This document shows positions 24,368-35,022 of a stretch of 64,000 bases of DNA, in pieces. Source of the DNA: Kryptolebias marmoratus (taxonomy: Eukaryota; Chordata; Actinopteri; Cyprinodontiformes; Rivulidae); the NCBI RefSeq assembly GCF_001649575.2, contig NC_051432.1:23358609-23422608 (forward strand), given 5' to 3'. Below the pieces are notes generated by a model. The model was not told the origin of the DNA, did no database searches, and saw only the letters and a program-made list of their open reading frames with translations. Numbering within the stretch: the first letter of the stretch is position 1; each line of letters starts with the position of its first letter. The translations under genes and the position numbers were made by a program.

Positions 24368-25194
24368 ATGGAAGGAGTTTGGGTCCTGGTCATCAGTGCT
24401 GTGGCTGTGTGGCTCAGCAAAGGTTTGTATATTTTATTTTTTTAATCTTTGTACGTTCCTGAGTTGTTACTAGACTCTAAGTCTTCTTAAGCCTTTACAA
24501 AGGAGGAATTTCTGAACATTTGAAAATGTGTTTTGAAGGCTTGTGTTTGCCATTTGAGGAAACTGGAAGGGCTGATCCCAATCAAGCCAAGATTCGGACC
24601 AGTAAGTTGTTTTTTTTTTTTTTTTTTTTTTTTTGTAGGTTTTATTGCTTGCCACTAATCTGATATCCTTGGTCTTGCAGTTCTGTCTCAAAAGGAGTTT
24701 TCTCTAAAGAACTCTGCTGCATTTGTTGAGTCAATGGACTCCTTGTTGAAGGAACACGGTGAAGAAGGTGAGCAGACTTTTTGTAAAAATGTTTTATGCC
24801 TGGGCCTTCGGGTAAAAGGCAATTCTCTTTAAAGTGACCTGTTTTGATCTATGACAGTGGTATCCAATCCTGGTCCTGGAGGACTACTATCCTGCAGGTT
24901 TTGGAGGTTTCCTTGCTCTTCAGCAGGTCTTATGCTTCTACATAAGCCTGTTAATCACAGACATTCAGGACCAGGATTGGACCCCACTGATTTATGACTT
25001 GTAAAGTTGAGTTGCTTTAAACCTATTTCTGTTCTTTTAAAGTTCACTTGGAATCTAATGAAGTGGCACTAATCAACGCCCCCAACATAACCTCCCATTC
25101 AGACCTGTCTGGCTGTTGGATCCTGATCATCTGTAACGAAAACAATGCAACCAGCAACGGCAACATGACCGTCATGTTTGGGTTGGAACACTGA
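24368..25194 (+). CDS. Small secreted cysteine-loop glycoprotein, copy 2 (unrecognised family)
   Basis: A 118-aa paralogue of the gene at 22263, arranged in tandem with it. Exons 24368-24422, 24539-24601, 24681-24767, 25043-25194; phase-1 introns throughout. Signal peptide MEGVWVLVISAVAVWLSK; Cys21; LSQKEFSLKNSAAFVESMD in exon 3; GCWILIIC (Cys93-x5-Cys99); sequons at Asn83, Asn103 and Asn109. Exon 3 is nearly identical to that of copy 1, while exon 2 and the start of exon 4 differ more, a pattern worth testing for selection. The intron before exon 4 carries a hAT-like MITE (24857-24991). An AATAAA lies at about 25256. The function is unknown. Confidence 0.82.
24857..24991. mobile_element. hAT-like MITE (family C) in intron 3 of small secreted gene 2
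   Basis: Starts CAGTGGTATCCAATCCTGG and ends CCAGGATTGGACCCCACTG, giving inverted ends as in the copy at 5291-5482 but with a shorter, decayed interior. Confidence 0.75.
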
Positions 25195-25799
25195 ATCTGA
25201 CATCAACATGTTCAAAGTCCATCTTCCAATTGCCCAACCACTTACTGGCATTCAAAATAAAAAGTCTTTGGAAAGTTTTGTGGCTGTGATTTGTATATTG
25301 AAATGGGGGGGGGGGGGCTGTTTAACTACTTGTTGTTATGTCTAAGTATTTGACAAAAGCCAAGCATTTGAGGGGAAATTCAGGACTGCTGCCATTCCTG
25401 TTTGAGTTTTGAGCTCCAATGGGCTGCAGTGACAGCCATTTTGGTCAAAACCTTGTAAATTTCATGTTTGATCCTGCAAGGATGTCACAACAAAAGCAAG
25501 GTTTCAGCATTGTACCTCTAAATTTAACAAATTGCAGCCATTTGTGTTTGATTTCAAATGGCTGTGGTTACCATCTTAAATTGTTTGTACAATGTCTATA
25601 AAATTACTTTTAGTATTACCCTGTAGATTTTGCTTTGACATTGAAAGTTTTTGGAAAAGCAAATTCTTATATATATATATATAAAGCAAAATGTCTGGGT
25701 GAAAACATTTTACAGGCACAGTATATGTGCATCTAGTGACTATGAGTTTATCTAAAATCCATCTAGTGTTTTGCTGACCAGGTTGAAGCCAAATTATTG

Positions 25800-25935
25800 C
25801 ATGGCTTGTAGCTGTTGGGGGTTATGCTCAGCTGCTATTGCACCAAATTTTAGCTTATTTGCTGGGTTATGAGTGTTTTTGTTAAGGTGGCTCAGCTGTG
25901 GGAGCCATCTTAAATGGTTGACACCAAAAGATCAG
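25800..25935 (+). repeat. Interspersed module (family A)
   Basis: Shows the core words CTCAGCTGCTATTGCACC and AAATTTTAGCTTATTTGC, followed by GGGAGCCATCTTAAATGG. A further degenerate stretch with AGCCATTTTGGTCAAAACC-type words lies at about 25400-25600. Confidence 0.55.
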
Positions 25936-26049
25936 TTGTAGATGTACATCCAAAGCTGGTGTTTGTCTCCAGCAGTCACTGCAGGAGAGACAGGGGACAC
26001 CCTGGACAAGTGCCAAGTCCATCTTAGGGGCACACAATGAGACAACCAA

Positions 26050-26510
26050 CCATTCATACCTAGGGACAGTTAACCTAAAATGCATGTTTTTAGACTGTGG
26101 GAAAAAACCCACGCATGCCTGGGGAGAACAAGCAAACTCCACATAGAAAGGCCGGGAAGTGAACCTGTGACCTTCTGCTGTGAGGAGACAGCTCTAGCCA
26201 CAGTTGGTAACGGCCATGATCCATTTTCTTTACCTGCTTCTCCTTTCCAAGTCACAGGGAGCTGGTGTTTATCTTCAGCGGATATTGTGTGAGGTGGGGG
26301 ACACCCTGGACAGGTCGCAAGCCCATCACAGGGACAAATAAGACAACCATTCACTCTCCCACTCACACCTAGGGACAATTTAGAGTTACAAATTAACCTA
26401 ACATGCATGTTATTGATCTGCAGGAGGAAGTCGGAGTAAACCCACGCAGAAAGGCTGGGAAGTGAACCTGCAACCTTCTTGTGAGGGGACAGCTAAAACC
26501 ATAGCCCTGG
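26050..26510 (-). repeat. Two reverse-oriented copies of the tRNA-like fish repeat (family D)
   Basis: 26050-26180 and 26215-26510 both contain the reverse of the body seen at 4876-5120: CCTAGGGACA..., AACATGCATGTT-type words, CCCACGCA and the GTGAACCTG/CAACCTTCT end. They lie side by side upstream of sgsh. A forward fragment with CCACAGTCCAAAAACATGC lies at 61925-62110. Confidence 0.65.
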
Positions 26511-26784
26511 TCTGAAACAGTTAAGGCTAAATATAACATTGGCAATCATTTTAAAAGGTAATTTTGTAACTGCAGTTCTTAAAACCTCCACCACCGCTTT
26601 GTGTTTCATAGTTAATTTAGTCTTAAATCTCTCAGCTGAGAGTTTTCAGATCCACTTTTGTTTTGGTCAAATTCATGTGATTAAACAAAACAAAACATTT
26701 CCCAAATGTTCTTCTTCTTCTTCCTTCCTATTATGGCGGATTGCCTTCCCAAACGTTAACATTTTACTTCCTGAGTTACGTTTG

Positions 26785-26846
26785 CCCCCGTCACGTGACT
26801 GCTGTCATGTGACAACGAGGAGGCGGGGCTTCGAGATGTTTCCGGA
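26785..26846 (+). promoter_or_regulatory. CLEAR/E-box/GC-box promoter module upstream of sgsh
   Basis: GTCACGTGAC at 26790-26799, GTCATGTGAC at 26804-26813 and AGGCGGGGC at 26821-26829, followed by ATGTTTCCGGAA. The order, spacing and flanking bases match the module at 21091-21155. It lies about 180 bp before the sgsh ATG. CLEAR elements are known to mark lysosomal genes, and SGSH is a lysosomal hydrolase. Confidence 0.8.
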
Positions 26847-26981
26847 AGTTTAAACAAACATGACTGCGGCCGTTTTTTCCACAGCGCTTCGGTTGAATAA
26901 TTCCTAAATTAAACGAAACTTTCTTTCTGTTTTCTTCCACCCTCTGCAGCCAACACAGAAGGAGTCCTGAGGTTCATCATC

Positions 26982-29900
26982 ATGCTGTTTCAGCTGCTTT
27001 TTCTGCTTTTAGTTTGTCGCATCGGAGACTCAAAGAGAAGAAATGTTCTTCTGATAATTGGTGAGGCTCCATTATGGGTACTTCATGAGTAACTTTAAAT
27101 GTTTAAGAGGAAAATAATACACTTGGTTGTTAATTAAATGTACATTAACGCCTCTTTAGTTTATAATAATGCATCACATCCCCCCTTTAAAAGATGTTTT
27201 AACTTGTGCCTCTTGTGTTTTTAATAATCTATAACTGAGTTTTTTCTTGTTTTTTAAAGATCCTTCAAAGTTTTTCTTTGGACACTGGTTGGTTTTTCTC
27301 TCAATTTCTGTCCAGTTCTTGTCCCTGACCATGACAGCATATTGTGGAGTGTGTAAACAGGAAGAGAAATGTAGAGAAGAAAAGAAATGGCAGGTCTAAA
27401 ACCTTCAGCTCCAAAAATCATGTCTTTAAGAAACAGGAAAAGACGAACAGAGACCCGAGTCAGGACCCGAGAGACACATCGTCCTTCATTTGAGCATCAG
27501 CTGTATATAAGAGTTCTTTAGAATCACTTTATTTGGTGCTAAAATACCATTTAAGATCTATCAAACTGTCGTTTTGGTGTTTTTCATAGATTCAACTAAA
27601 GAAATGAGAACAAATTGTGTGTTTGTGACAGACTGCCGGTAACAAAATACCTTAAAAGTCACTTTAAATTTGGTTCTTTGCCAAAGAGTCGGTTCTCTGT
27701 CGACACGTTTAGGAGCCTTTTCATGCCTGAATGAATCATAGGTCTGAGTAAAGTGACTTAAACAAAAAAAAACATTTGTCTGAAAGCGATTAGGTATTGA
27801 ACTGAAGTTACAGGAAAACAAAAACTTCAGAAGTTCAGCCACTCTTGTGATAAAGTGGAACACCATCTCAAAGCCAAATTTATCACACATCAGAGTTTTT
27901 GCTTGTTTTGCTGTTATTAAAAGTAGAAATATGAGTGTCTGACATGTTTATTTCTCATTTACAGCTGATGATGCAGGTTTTGAAACAGAAGTTTATAACA
28001 ACTCGGTGGTCCACACCCCCCACCTGCTCTCTCTGGCCCGGCGCAGCGTCGTGTTCAGTAACGCCTTCACGTCTGTCAGCAGCTGCTCCCCGAGCCGCTC
28101 CGCCATCCTCACCGGCCTGCCGCAGGTAACGCTCACTCTGGTGATTATCTTGGTTCGGACGAAAAGGTGCTCAGGTGTGTTTGTCCTGCGTTTCCAGCAT
28201 CAGAACGGCATGTACGGCCTTCATCAGGGTGTTCACAACTTTAACTCGTTTGACGGAGTTCAAAGTTTGCCGCTGCTTCTCAGCCGAGCTAATGTTCACA
28301 CAGGTAAACAAAAAAAAAGAGCAATTCATCTAATGCTTTTTGTTACATCCTTTTTATTTTTGTCTTTCTGCCTGATTTTTGACAGGTATAATTGGAAAGA
28401 AGCATGTCGGCCCTGGATCGGTTTACCCTTTTGACTTTGCGTACACAGAGGAAAATAACTCTGTCCTCCAGGTGGGGAGGAACATCACTCGGATCAAACT
28501 CCTGGTCCGTAAGTTTTTCCAGACTCATAAAGAGGAAGCTAGTAAGCAGAGGCAACACAACGAAGAGAAGACGAGCAACAGTGGCGATACCAAAGAGGAG
28601 GAAAGACCGTTTTTTCTTTATGTGGCTTTCCATGACACCCATCGATGCGGCCATTCGCAGCCCCAGTATGGAGCTTTCTGTGAGAAGTTTGGGAATGGGG
28701 AAACAGGAATGGGTAGAATTCCTGACTGGACTCCAGTGTATTATACCTCAGATCAAGTAAAGGTTGGTGATAACAGATTCTGAAGGCTGTAACGTAGGAA
28801 AATCCAGCCTCTAACACGTGTTAATCTGCCCGTTCCTCTTCAGGTTCCTCATTTCGTACCCGACACTCCTGCATCACAAGCCGACCTGGCTGCACAGTAC
28901 ACCACCGTCAGCCGGCTGGATCAAGGCGTGTGAAAGAACTGCCACATAAACAAACAAACAAGATAAAGAAGATAAACTAAAATGGTGCAAATCTCCTCTG
29001 CAGGTATTGGATTAGTTCTTCAGGAGCTCAGAGATGCTGGTTATGAGAATGATACCCTGATCATCTACAGCTCAGACAACGGCATCCCGTTCCCGAACGG
29101 CAGAACCAACCTGTATGACTCTGGAACCGCAGAGCCCATGTTGGTTTCATCTCCAGAACACAGAGAGAGGTGGGGAGACACCAGCCAGGCCTTCGTCAGC
29201 CTGCTGGGTAAGAACAACATGGTGCAGACTTCCTGGAGTTGTTCAAATGTTAAGTCAAAATAACACCGTTTTATTTTATTGTAAGCGAAACAAACAGCAT
29301 CCGTCCATCCACGCTCCCTACTTTCAGTTATTCGTGTGAGATGAGTGGAAGAAAAATCACAATAATAAATATGAACGTGAGAAACGTTTTTTTTTTTCTC
29401 ATTTTCTAAAATCCCAGGACAAACGAAACTGAAACTTTGACCAAAAATACTTGATGGAGCATCTTAGAGCCACTGAAATGATTTTAAAACAGGTCAGTGA
29501 AGTGATTTAGTTAAAAAAAAGGAAAAGATTTGATCAACTATGGTACATAATGTCATTTATCAAGAATTAGACTAAATTTGCCAGCAAAATTTGAAAAAAA
29601 CAAGGCATGGGAGTGGTACTGAATGTTTGAATGTTTGCTTAAGGGTACCTGGGCTCGAACCTGCAGCCTCAGGATTATGATCCACCGAACTACAACAAAC
29701 CCTCAACAACAGGAATGTATCTGTGGTGGAAGTCACTGCTTTGGATTTAAATTATCTTGTTGCATTTAGAAATAAAAGATTATTCTCAACAACAAATTAA
29801 AAAAAAAAAAAAGCATAAACCGCATCCAGAAATGCTGCCACCTTCTTTGGTGGCTAATTTCAGATAGACCTAACATCAGAGTGTCAGTTTTATTTTTACA

Positions 29901-32900
29901 GCACATTTAAAACAGCCGAGGCCGATCAGAATACTTTACAGTCAAATTAAACTAAAATACAGCAAAATAAAAAAAATACATTCATAACAGAATGAAAATA
30001 AAGTAGCATAAATAGACATCAGAAGTAAGGGGACCAAGAAAACTGTTTCATTGACCTGTAGATTAAAAAAAAAATGTACATTTTTGAAATCATAAATGGT
30101 GAGCAGCTCCAGTTTAATCCTCACATCAGTTCTGTGTTTGATGCTTGTAAAGTCCAGCAGCTTTTTGTTAGTTTAGTTGAACCATAGCCCTGAGGCTGCA
30201 GGTTTGAGAGCCCAGGTTGTCAGGAAGGGAATCTGGTGTAAAATAAATGCCAAATCTTTTGTGCAAAGTTCTTGCTGTGGCGTCACCTGACCCGGGCAGC
30301 AGCTGAAAGGAAAACAACAGTTAAAGCAGAACCTTGGTCCTCGGGGTTCAGTTGTTTTCCTGCTCCAAACAAACCTTTTTGAAATGACTGAATTACCTCC
30401 TCAGGGTGCCACAAACTTCTGGGGAGGCCTGTTAATGACTCATTTATTCCAATCAGGTGTGTTGAAGCAGGAAAACCTCTAAAACATGAGGATCAGGGTT
30501 TGGGACCAGAGAGATGAAGAATGTGAAGTTATTTATCTGATGTGCTTTAAGCTGCCACAAGGGGGCGACTGAACAACGATTCAACAACAGCAGATTAACT
30601 AACTAATACCTACACACAACTAGTAATTGCAAACATTCCTAATAAGTTTTGACAGAAGATATTTAGACCACAACAAATAAACTCTATTCAGGATCAATTA
30701 TATGTGATTTTATATGACTTATATTAGTGACAAAAATTGCTGTGATTATGCTTTCTGCTCAGGCTTTTTTCCTGACAAACATGGTTTAAATCAAATGTAA
30801 ATGTTTTTAGCTCTTAAAAACACCTCCATTCTTCTGAAATATTAAAAAACAGAAATGCATTCAGATCCATAGCTTTAACTGGAGAGTGACCAAAAGATTT
30901 TCCTGTTTTAATTAATCGGTATTTGTGAAGTGATTAGGTATAATATTGCCAACTTAAAAGTTACATAAAATTTAAAGTCTTTGCCTCAGATGAGGGGTTG
31001 TTTTTTTATATTTTTCTTCCTGTGAATTCCCTTTGTTTCTCTTGTTTCTGTTCCGGCAGACATCACTCCTACCATCCTGGACTGGTTTTCTCTTCCCTAC
31101 CCCTCTTATAGCCTCCCTGGCAGTCCTGCCATGCTGGTCCACCTCACCGGTCGCTCGTTACTCCCAGCTTTGATCACTGAGCCCAGCAGCTGGCACACAG
31201 TCTTCTCCAGCCAGTCGCTGCACGAGGTCAGGTCGCCGCCACCGCCCCCCAGACCCACCCTGATGAAAAACCTCCACCTCTGGGCTCTGACAGCTGTGAT
31301 GTTGTTGGTTTCAGGTAACCATGTACTACCCAATTCGCTCCGTCCACCAGGGGGCGTATCACCTTCTCCAAAACCTGCACTACAGGATGCCGTTCCCCAT
31401 CGATCAGGATCTGTACGTGTCGCCCACCTTCCAGGACCTGCTGAATCGCACGAGGCTGCAGCAGCCGACACACTGGTTCAAAACCCTGGATCAGTATTAT
31501 TACAGAGAGCGCTGGGAGCTGTTTGACACCAGGTCTGTAAGAGCTGCACTCACCGAGCCGAAAACCACCACGTCCTCAAATATTTACAAATAACTGCAGG
31601 CTAAAATGAACAAAAACTGGAACCCTAATTTAAAAATAATGGACTAAAACTGACTGACAAGTTGTGTTTGTAAGAAAAAACTAATCTCAACTTTAAAAAG
31701 ACATTAAAAAGAATTAATTTGTCTGAGTTTCACAAGACTTCATTAAGTCATAAAGTAACATTTGTTGGGTGTGAACCAACAGGTTTTAATAGATTTTCAC
31801 ATATTTTCATTATTTTTTCCTTATGAAGAGAGCGAACGCTCTTTCAGAACAACCTTCTCAGGTAGATTAAATACAAGAACCACTGGTGGAACTCAGGATC
31901 CCTCTGGTGATAACCAGAAGAAATCGTTTGATCAGCGTCGGGGTTTGGAGTTTGGCCAGACGAGTATTTTCTGAGTTGGTATTTGTTACATAAAGCTAGA
32001 GAAGCGCTGGTTTAGTCCACCTCACCTGGAGACCCGTTGGTCCGTAGCCAAGAATTTACCCTCATTTATCTCCCTTCTATGTTCTCCTCCACCAAATAAG
32101 AACCGAAGGGTTCTTCTCAGTTATTATTTTGGTTTCTTCAGTCTTAGTTTTGGCTCATTGGTTTCTGAGGATATCATCTTAGGTTTCAGGTGATTAGGAG
32201 AGTCATTTTTCATCATTTAAATGATTAACTTATGCTTCTAAATGATATGACGGATAAATTAATATTATAAATGGTTGTTAGTTGTTACATAATGAAAGAG
32301 TACAGACTTGATGAGATTAGCTTTTTGTCTCTTTTTTAAATTAAAACAATTTATTTTATTATTATTATATAAGATTAGAACTAAATACATGTTTACTTCA
32401 TCTGCTAACTCAGGGAAATGTTGTTGAATTTAAATAATTTTTCTTCTACAGTTCAGTATTTTTGGAACTAAATCTATACTTAGATGATTAAAAAAATCTT
32501 ACAAACACTTTACTTGGCAGAAATAATAATAATAAAGACATTTTTATCTAAAAGCTAAAATTAGCAAAGAAGTATTTAAAATTTTTAATTTGCCAAACAG
32601 TTACTAACATTAGCTGAACAGTAGCTAAATGCTAAAATTAGCAGGACAGTAACTAAAAGGAACATAATTAGACCAAAGTAGAGAAATTACACTGAAATAA
32701 TTATAAAAACAAAGTTTTTAGAAGATTTCGGATCTCATTGTTTTTTGTAAATTACATTAAATTCAAAAACTTTGAGTCTCACACTTTTCTTGATTGAGCC
32801 TAAAGTTTTGATCTATAAACAATTAAAATAACACAAAGGTTATTTTAATTAAGGAGTGAATGCTGTTAAAAACTTTAAAACAACATTAAACTTTAACAGA

Positions 32901-33327
32901 TGATTTCCATTTTCTGTAAAGCTGATAAAAGTCCTGTTCTGGTGAATAAAATACAATTATTGTTCTGATTTGTGCTGTTTTTTTTAACTCTGTTGTTTTA
33001 AAGTTGACTAAATTCAGACTGAAAAACTGAACTTTGAGGCGTAATGTGGAGAAAGGAAAACAGTTTTAGTTTCTGAGAGGAAATGTAGAACTCGAGTTCC
33101 TGGGATTAAAAACATCTAATGATGCTTTTGTTTGAACGAACAGAAACGACCCTCTTGAAACGAGGAACCTGGCGTCGGATCCGTCCTACAGCTCTGTCCT
33201 GCAGAACCTGAAGCAGCTTCTGCAGAAGTGGCAGTGGGACACGGCTGACCCCTGGGTCTGCGGACCTGACTACGTCCTGGAGGACAAACTGGAGCCACAC
33301 TGCAGACCCCTCTACAACGGACTCTGA
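26982..33327 (+). CDS. sgsh: N-sulfoglucosamine sulfohydrolase (sulfamidase)
   Basis: Lysosomal enzyme that removes N-sulfate from glucosamine in heparan sulfate; loss of the human enzyme causes Sanfilippo A disease. Nine coding exons: 26982-27060, 27965-28125, 28198-28303, 28386-28762, 28844-28925, 29004-29207, 31060-31226, 31315-31532, 33144-33327, giving 525 aa (human 502). A signal peptide ([15 protein letters not shown]) is followed by metal-binding Asp residues in IADDAGFE. Cys67 in SSCSPSRS is the formylglycine site. Also visible are [26 protein letters not shown] and [15 protein letters not shown]. Residues about 166-188 are a lysine/glutamate-rich insertion absent from human. The intron at 28926-29003 must use a GC donor to keep frame. 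The gene is divergent from slc26a11, as in human. An AATAAA is at 33442-33447. Confidence 0.98.
27270..27900 (+). repeat. Interspersed repeat (family F) in sgsh intron 1
   Basis: Similar in order to 45130-45800: ACTGGTTGG/TTTTTACTC-type start, ACAACATATT-like and GAGGAAAGTAGAGG-like words, then TTTGTGACAGACTGCCGGTAACAAA and TTTAGGAGCCTTTTCATG. It appears to be a decayed non-coding copy of a transposon; class not assigned. Confidence 0.5.
29640..30515. repeat. tRNA-like repeat ends and decayed MITE in sgsh intron 6
   Basis: 29640-29700 (reverse) and 30185-30215 (forward) share CCTGAGGCTGCAGGTTCGAG/CCTGAGGCTGCAGGTTTGAG, a box-B-like tRNA-derived sequence in inverted arrangement. 30320-30515 resembles a decayed family-C hAT-like MITE (TTGGTCCTCGGGG... 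to ATGAGGATCAGGG). The rest of this 1.85-kb intron is AT-rich. Confidence 0.45.
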
Positions 33328-34229
33328 TGGTGCTGTCACTCATCTTGATTGACATGAAATCAAAACGCACGAGTACTTTAATAATACATAAAATTATTTT
33401 GTCTATATTTTTGTAAATCTGTGCTGCTTTTATTGATAAGAAATAAACAATTTGAATTTCATTGTTTCAGTGCGTCCTCCTTTCTGTTACTGTAGGATCT
33501 CATCTCTCAAGTCAGCAATTTTTCACGTTTTACACTTTTAAGGTGGCCTTTCCATCATCACGACTCCCCCATAAAGCTGCGTCACGGAAACAAGATTACA
33601 CACCATTTAACTGTTTTTGTTTTTCACGGAACAGATGAAGAGTGATCAACTAATTACACACAGGCAGAGGAGTTCATGATGCGTAGTTAACCACTGAGGT
33701 CCAATAATCAATCTTCAGAAGGGTTTATATTGATGGTGATGTTCTTTAAAGCTCAACACTGAAAAGAAACCCAGTTTGAAATAACATATACGCTACTGAA
33801 AGTGCAAAATTTGGACAAACTATTTGTTTGAGTAGTCGTATTTGTATTCTTTTATTGTTTCTCTATTAGATTTCTGTACCTTTTACGTGTACAGAACTTT
33901 AACACTTCTTATAAATGTGCTTATAAATAAATTTGGTTTCTCTCCAAGCGTCACATCTGACGTCCTTATTTCCCCCAACACACACACACACCTTCCCCCT
34001 TCTTCCACTAGACCATCAAAAACCGATCAATTAGGACTTCACCCCCACCCCACACTTTCTATAGACTGATCATCATCCGCCCACCTCTGCTCTGATTTGA
34101 TGAAAGTCGTGTCACGATAAACCTCACCCAGCCAGCCTTTATAAGACCCAGAACGCTTTCCAAGAGTCAAACCAAAACAAAGAATCAGACCCGAGAAGCT
34201 GCGTAAAAAGTGCCGAGAAGATCCCAAAC
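33328..34229. other. Intergenic between sgsh and npb
   Basis: Holds the sgsh 3' UTR with AATAAA at 33442-33447, AT-rich spacer DNA, a short CA run near 33981, and the npb promoter with TTTATAAG at 34138-34145. No further gene is seen. Confidence 0.65.
34138..34145 (+). promoter_or_regulatory. TATA box of npb
   Basis: TTTATAAG lies about 85-92 bp before the npb start codon at 34230, which would give a 5' UTR of roughly 60 nt. No other TATA-like word is closer. Confidence 0.6.
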
Positions 34230-35022
34230 ATGGAGAGGTCTGCGAGGTTCGCCGTGGTGTGCGTCGGAGTGTCCCTGCTCATCTCCTGCCAGTCCGTGGA
34301 AGCCTGGTACAAGCAGTCCACCGGGCCCAGTTACTACTCTGTGGGTCGCGCCTCCGGTCTCCTGTCCGGCATCAGGAGGTCTCCGTACATCCGGAGAGCC
34401 GAGAGCGCCGAGGCGGTGACGGACAGCGGGGAGGTGGCAGAGAACAACGTCATCTCTGACACCAACAGGCAAATCTCCATCCTTAAAAACATGGTAAGTA
34501 CAGCTGAGATAGTAGATGAACTGTTTTGGTTTAAAGATACTGTTTTTTTTACAGTAACGAGAAGAGGCGCGCGTAAAGTTACTGTTCCACTCAGCTTCAG
34601 AGACTCTTATATCCACACTAAACTTATATATTTCAAGGCAAACAGACCTTCTAATGAAAATACGTTGATTTTTTTGCTTGTTGTTTTGCTTGGCATATAA
34701 AAAAACTTGAATGAACTGAAAAGGCTCGTGCGTAAAAGCGCAAAAAAACAAAACAATCTTTCGAAAGTAAAAACTAAAGATCTGAATTATAGAACCACCA
34801 CTGCCAGTGAAGAAAAGCTCATGATTTAAGATTTCAAAGTTTAACAATTCCAAATTTTCAATCCAGTCCTTCCTGTCCTCGTGCTGCTTTCAGGCCATCT
34901 GCATGAAGGACATCTCTCCCAACCTGAAGAGCTGCGAGCTGCTGCAGGACGGATCGGGCACCTTCCAGTGTCAGGCGGACGTCTTCCTCACCCTGGACTC
35001 CCTGGACTGCCTGTCCGCGTGA
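34230..35022 (+). CDS. npb: Neuropeptide B precursor
   Basis: A 130-aa prepropeptide; neuropeptide B acts on the GPCRs NPBWR1/2 in brain circuits for feeding, stress and (in fish) sexual behaviour. Two exons: 34230-34493 and 34894-35022, joined in phase 0. Residues 1-25 are a signal peptide ending QSVEA. The mature peptide starts at Trp26 with [20 protein letters not shown]. An internal RR at 49-50 would yield a 23-residue form, and a 29-residue form ending SPYI precedes RR at 55-56, matching the human NPB-23/NPB-29 pair. The C-terminal exon keeps the conserved cysteine-bearing segment ([17 protein letters not shown] ... [17 protein letters not shown]). npb lies next to pcyt2 in human too; here gnav1 separates them. 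An AATAAA is at 35267-35272. Confidence 0.96.

Larger units (their letters stand above)
25195..26981. other. Intergenic before sgsh: repeats then promoter
   Basis: Contains a G run at about 25307, family-A modules (about 25400-25600 and 25800-25935), an AT microsatellite near 25670, two reverse copies of the tRNA-like fish repeat (26050-26180, 26215-26510), then the CLEAR module at 26785-26846 and the sgsh 5' UTR. No coding exon of another gene is recognised. Confidence 0.6.

Noticed and set aside
29640..29700. Reverse-strand tRNA-like sequence with GGTTCGAGCCC
   Set aside because: Only the T-arm-like part is present and a mirrored decayed copy lies 0.5 kb away, so it is a repeat end, not a gene.
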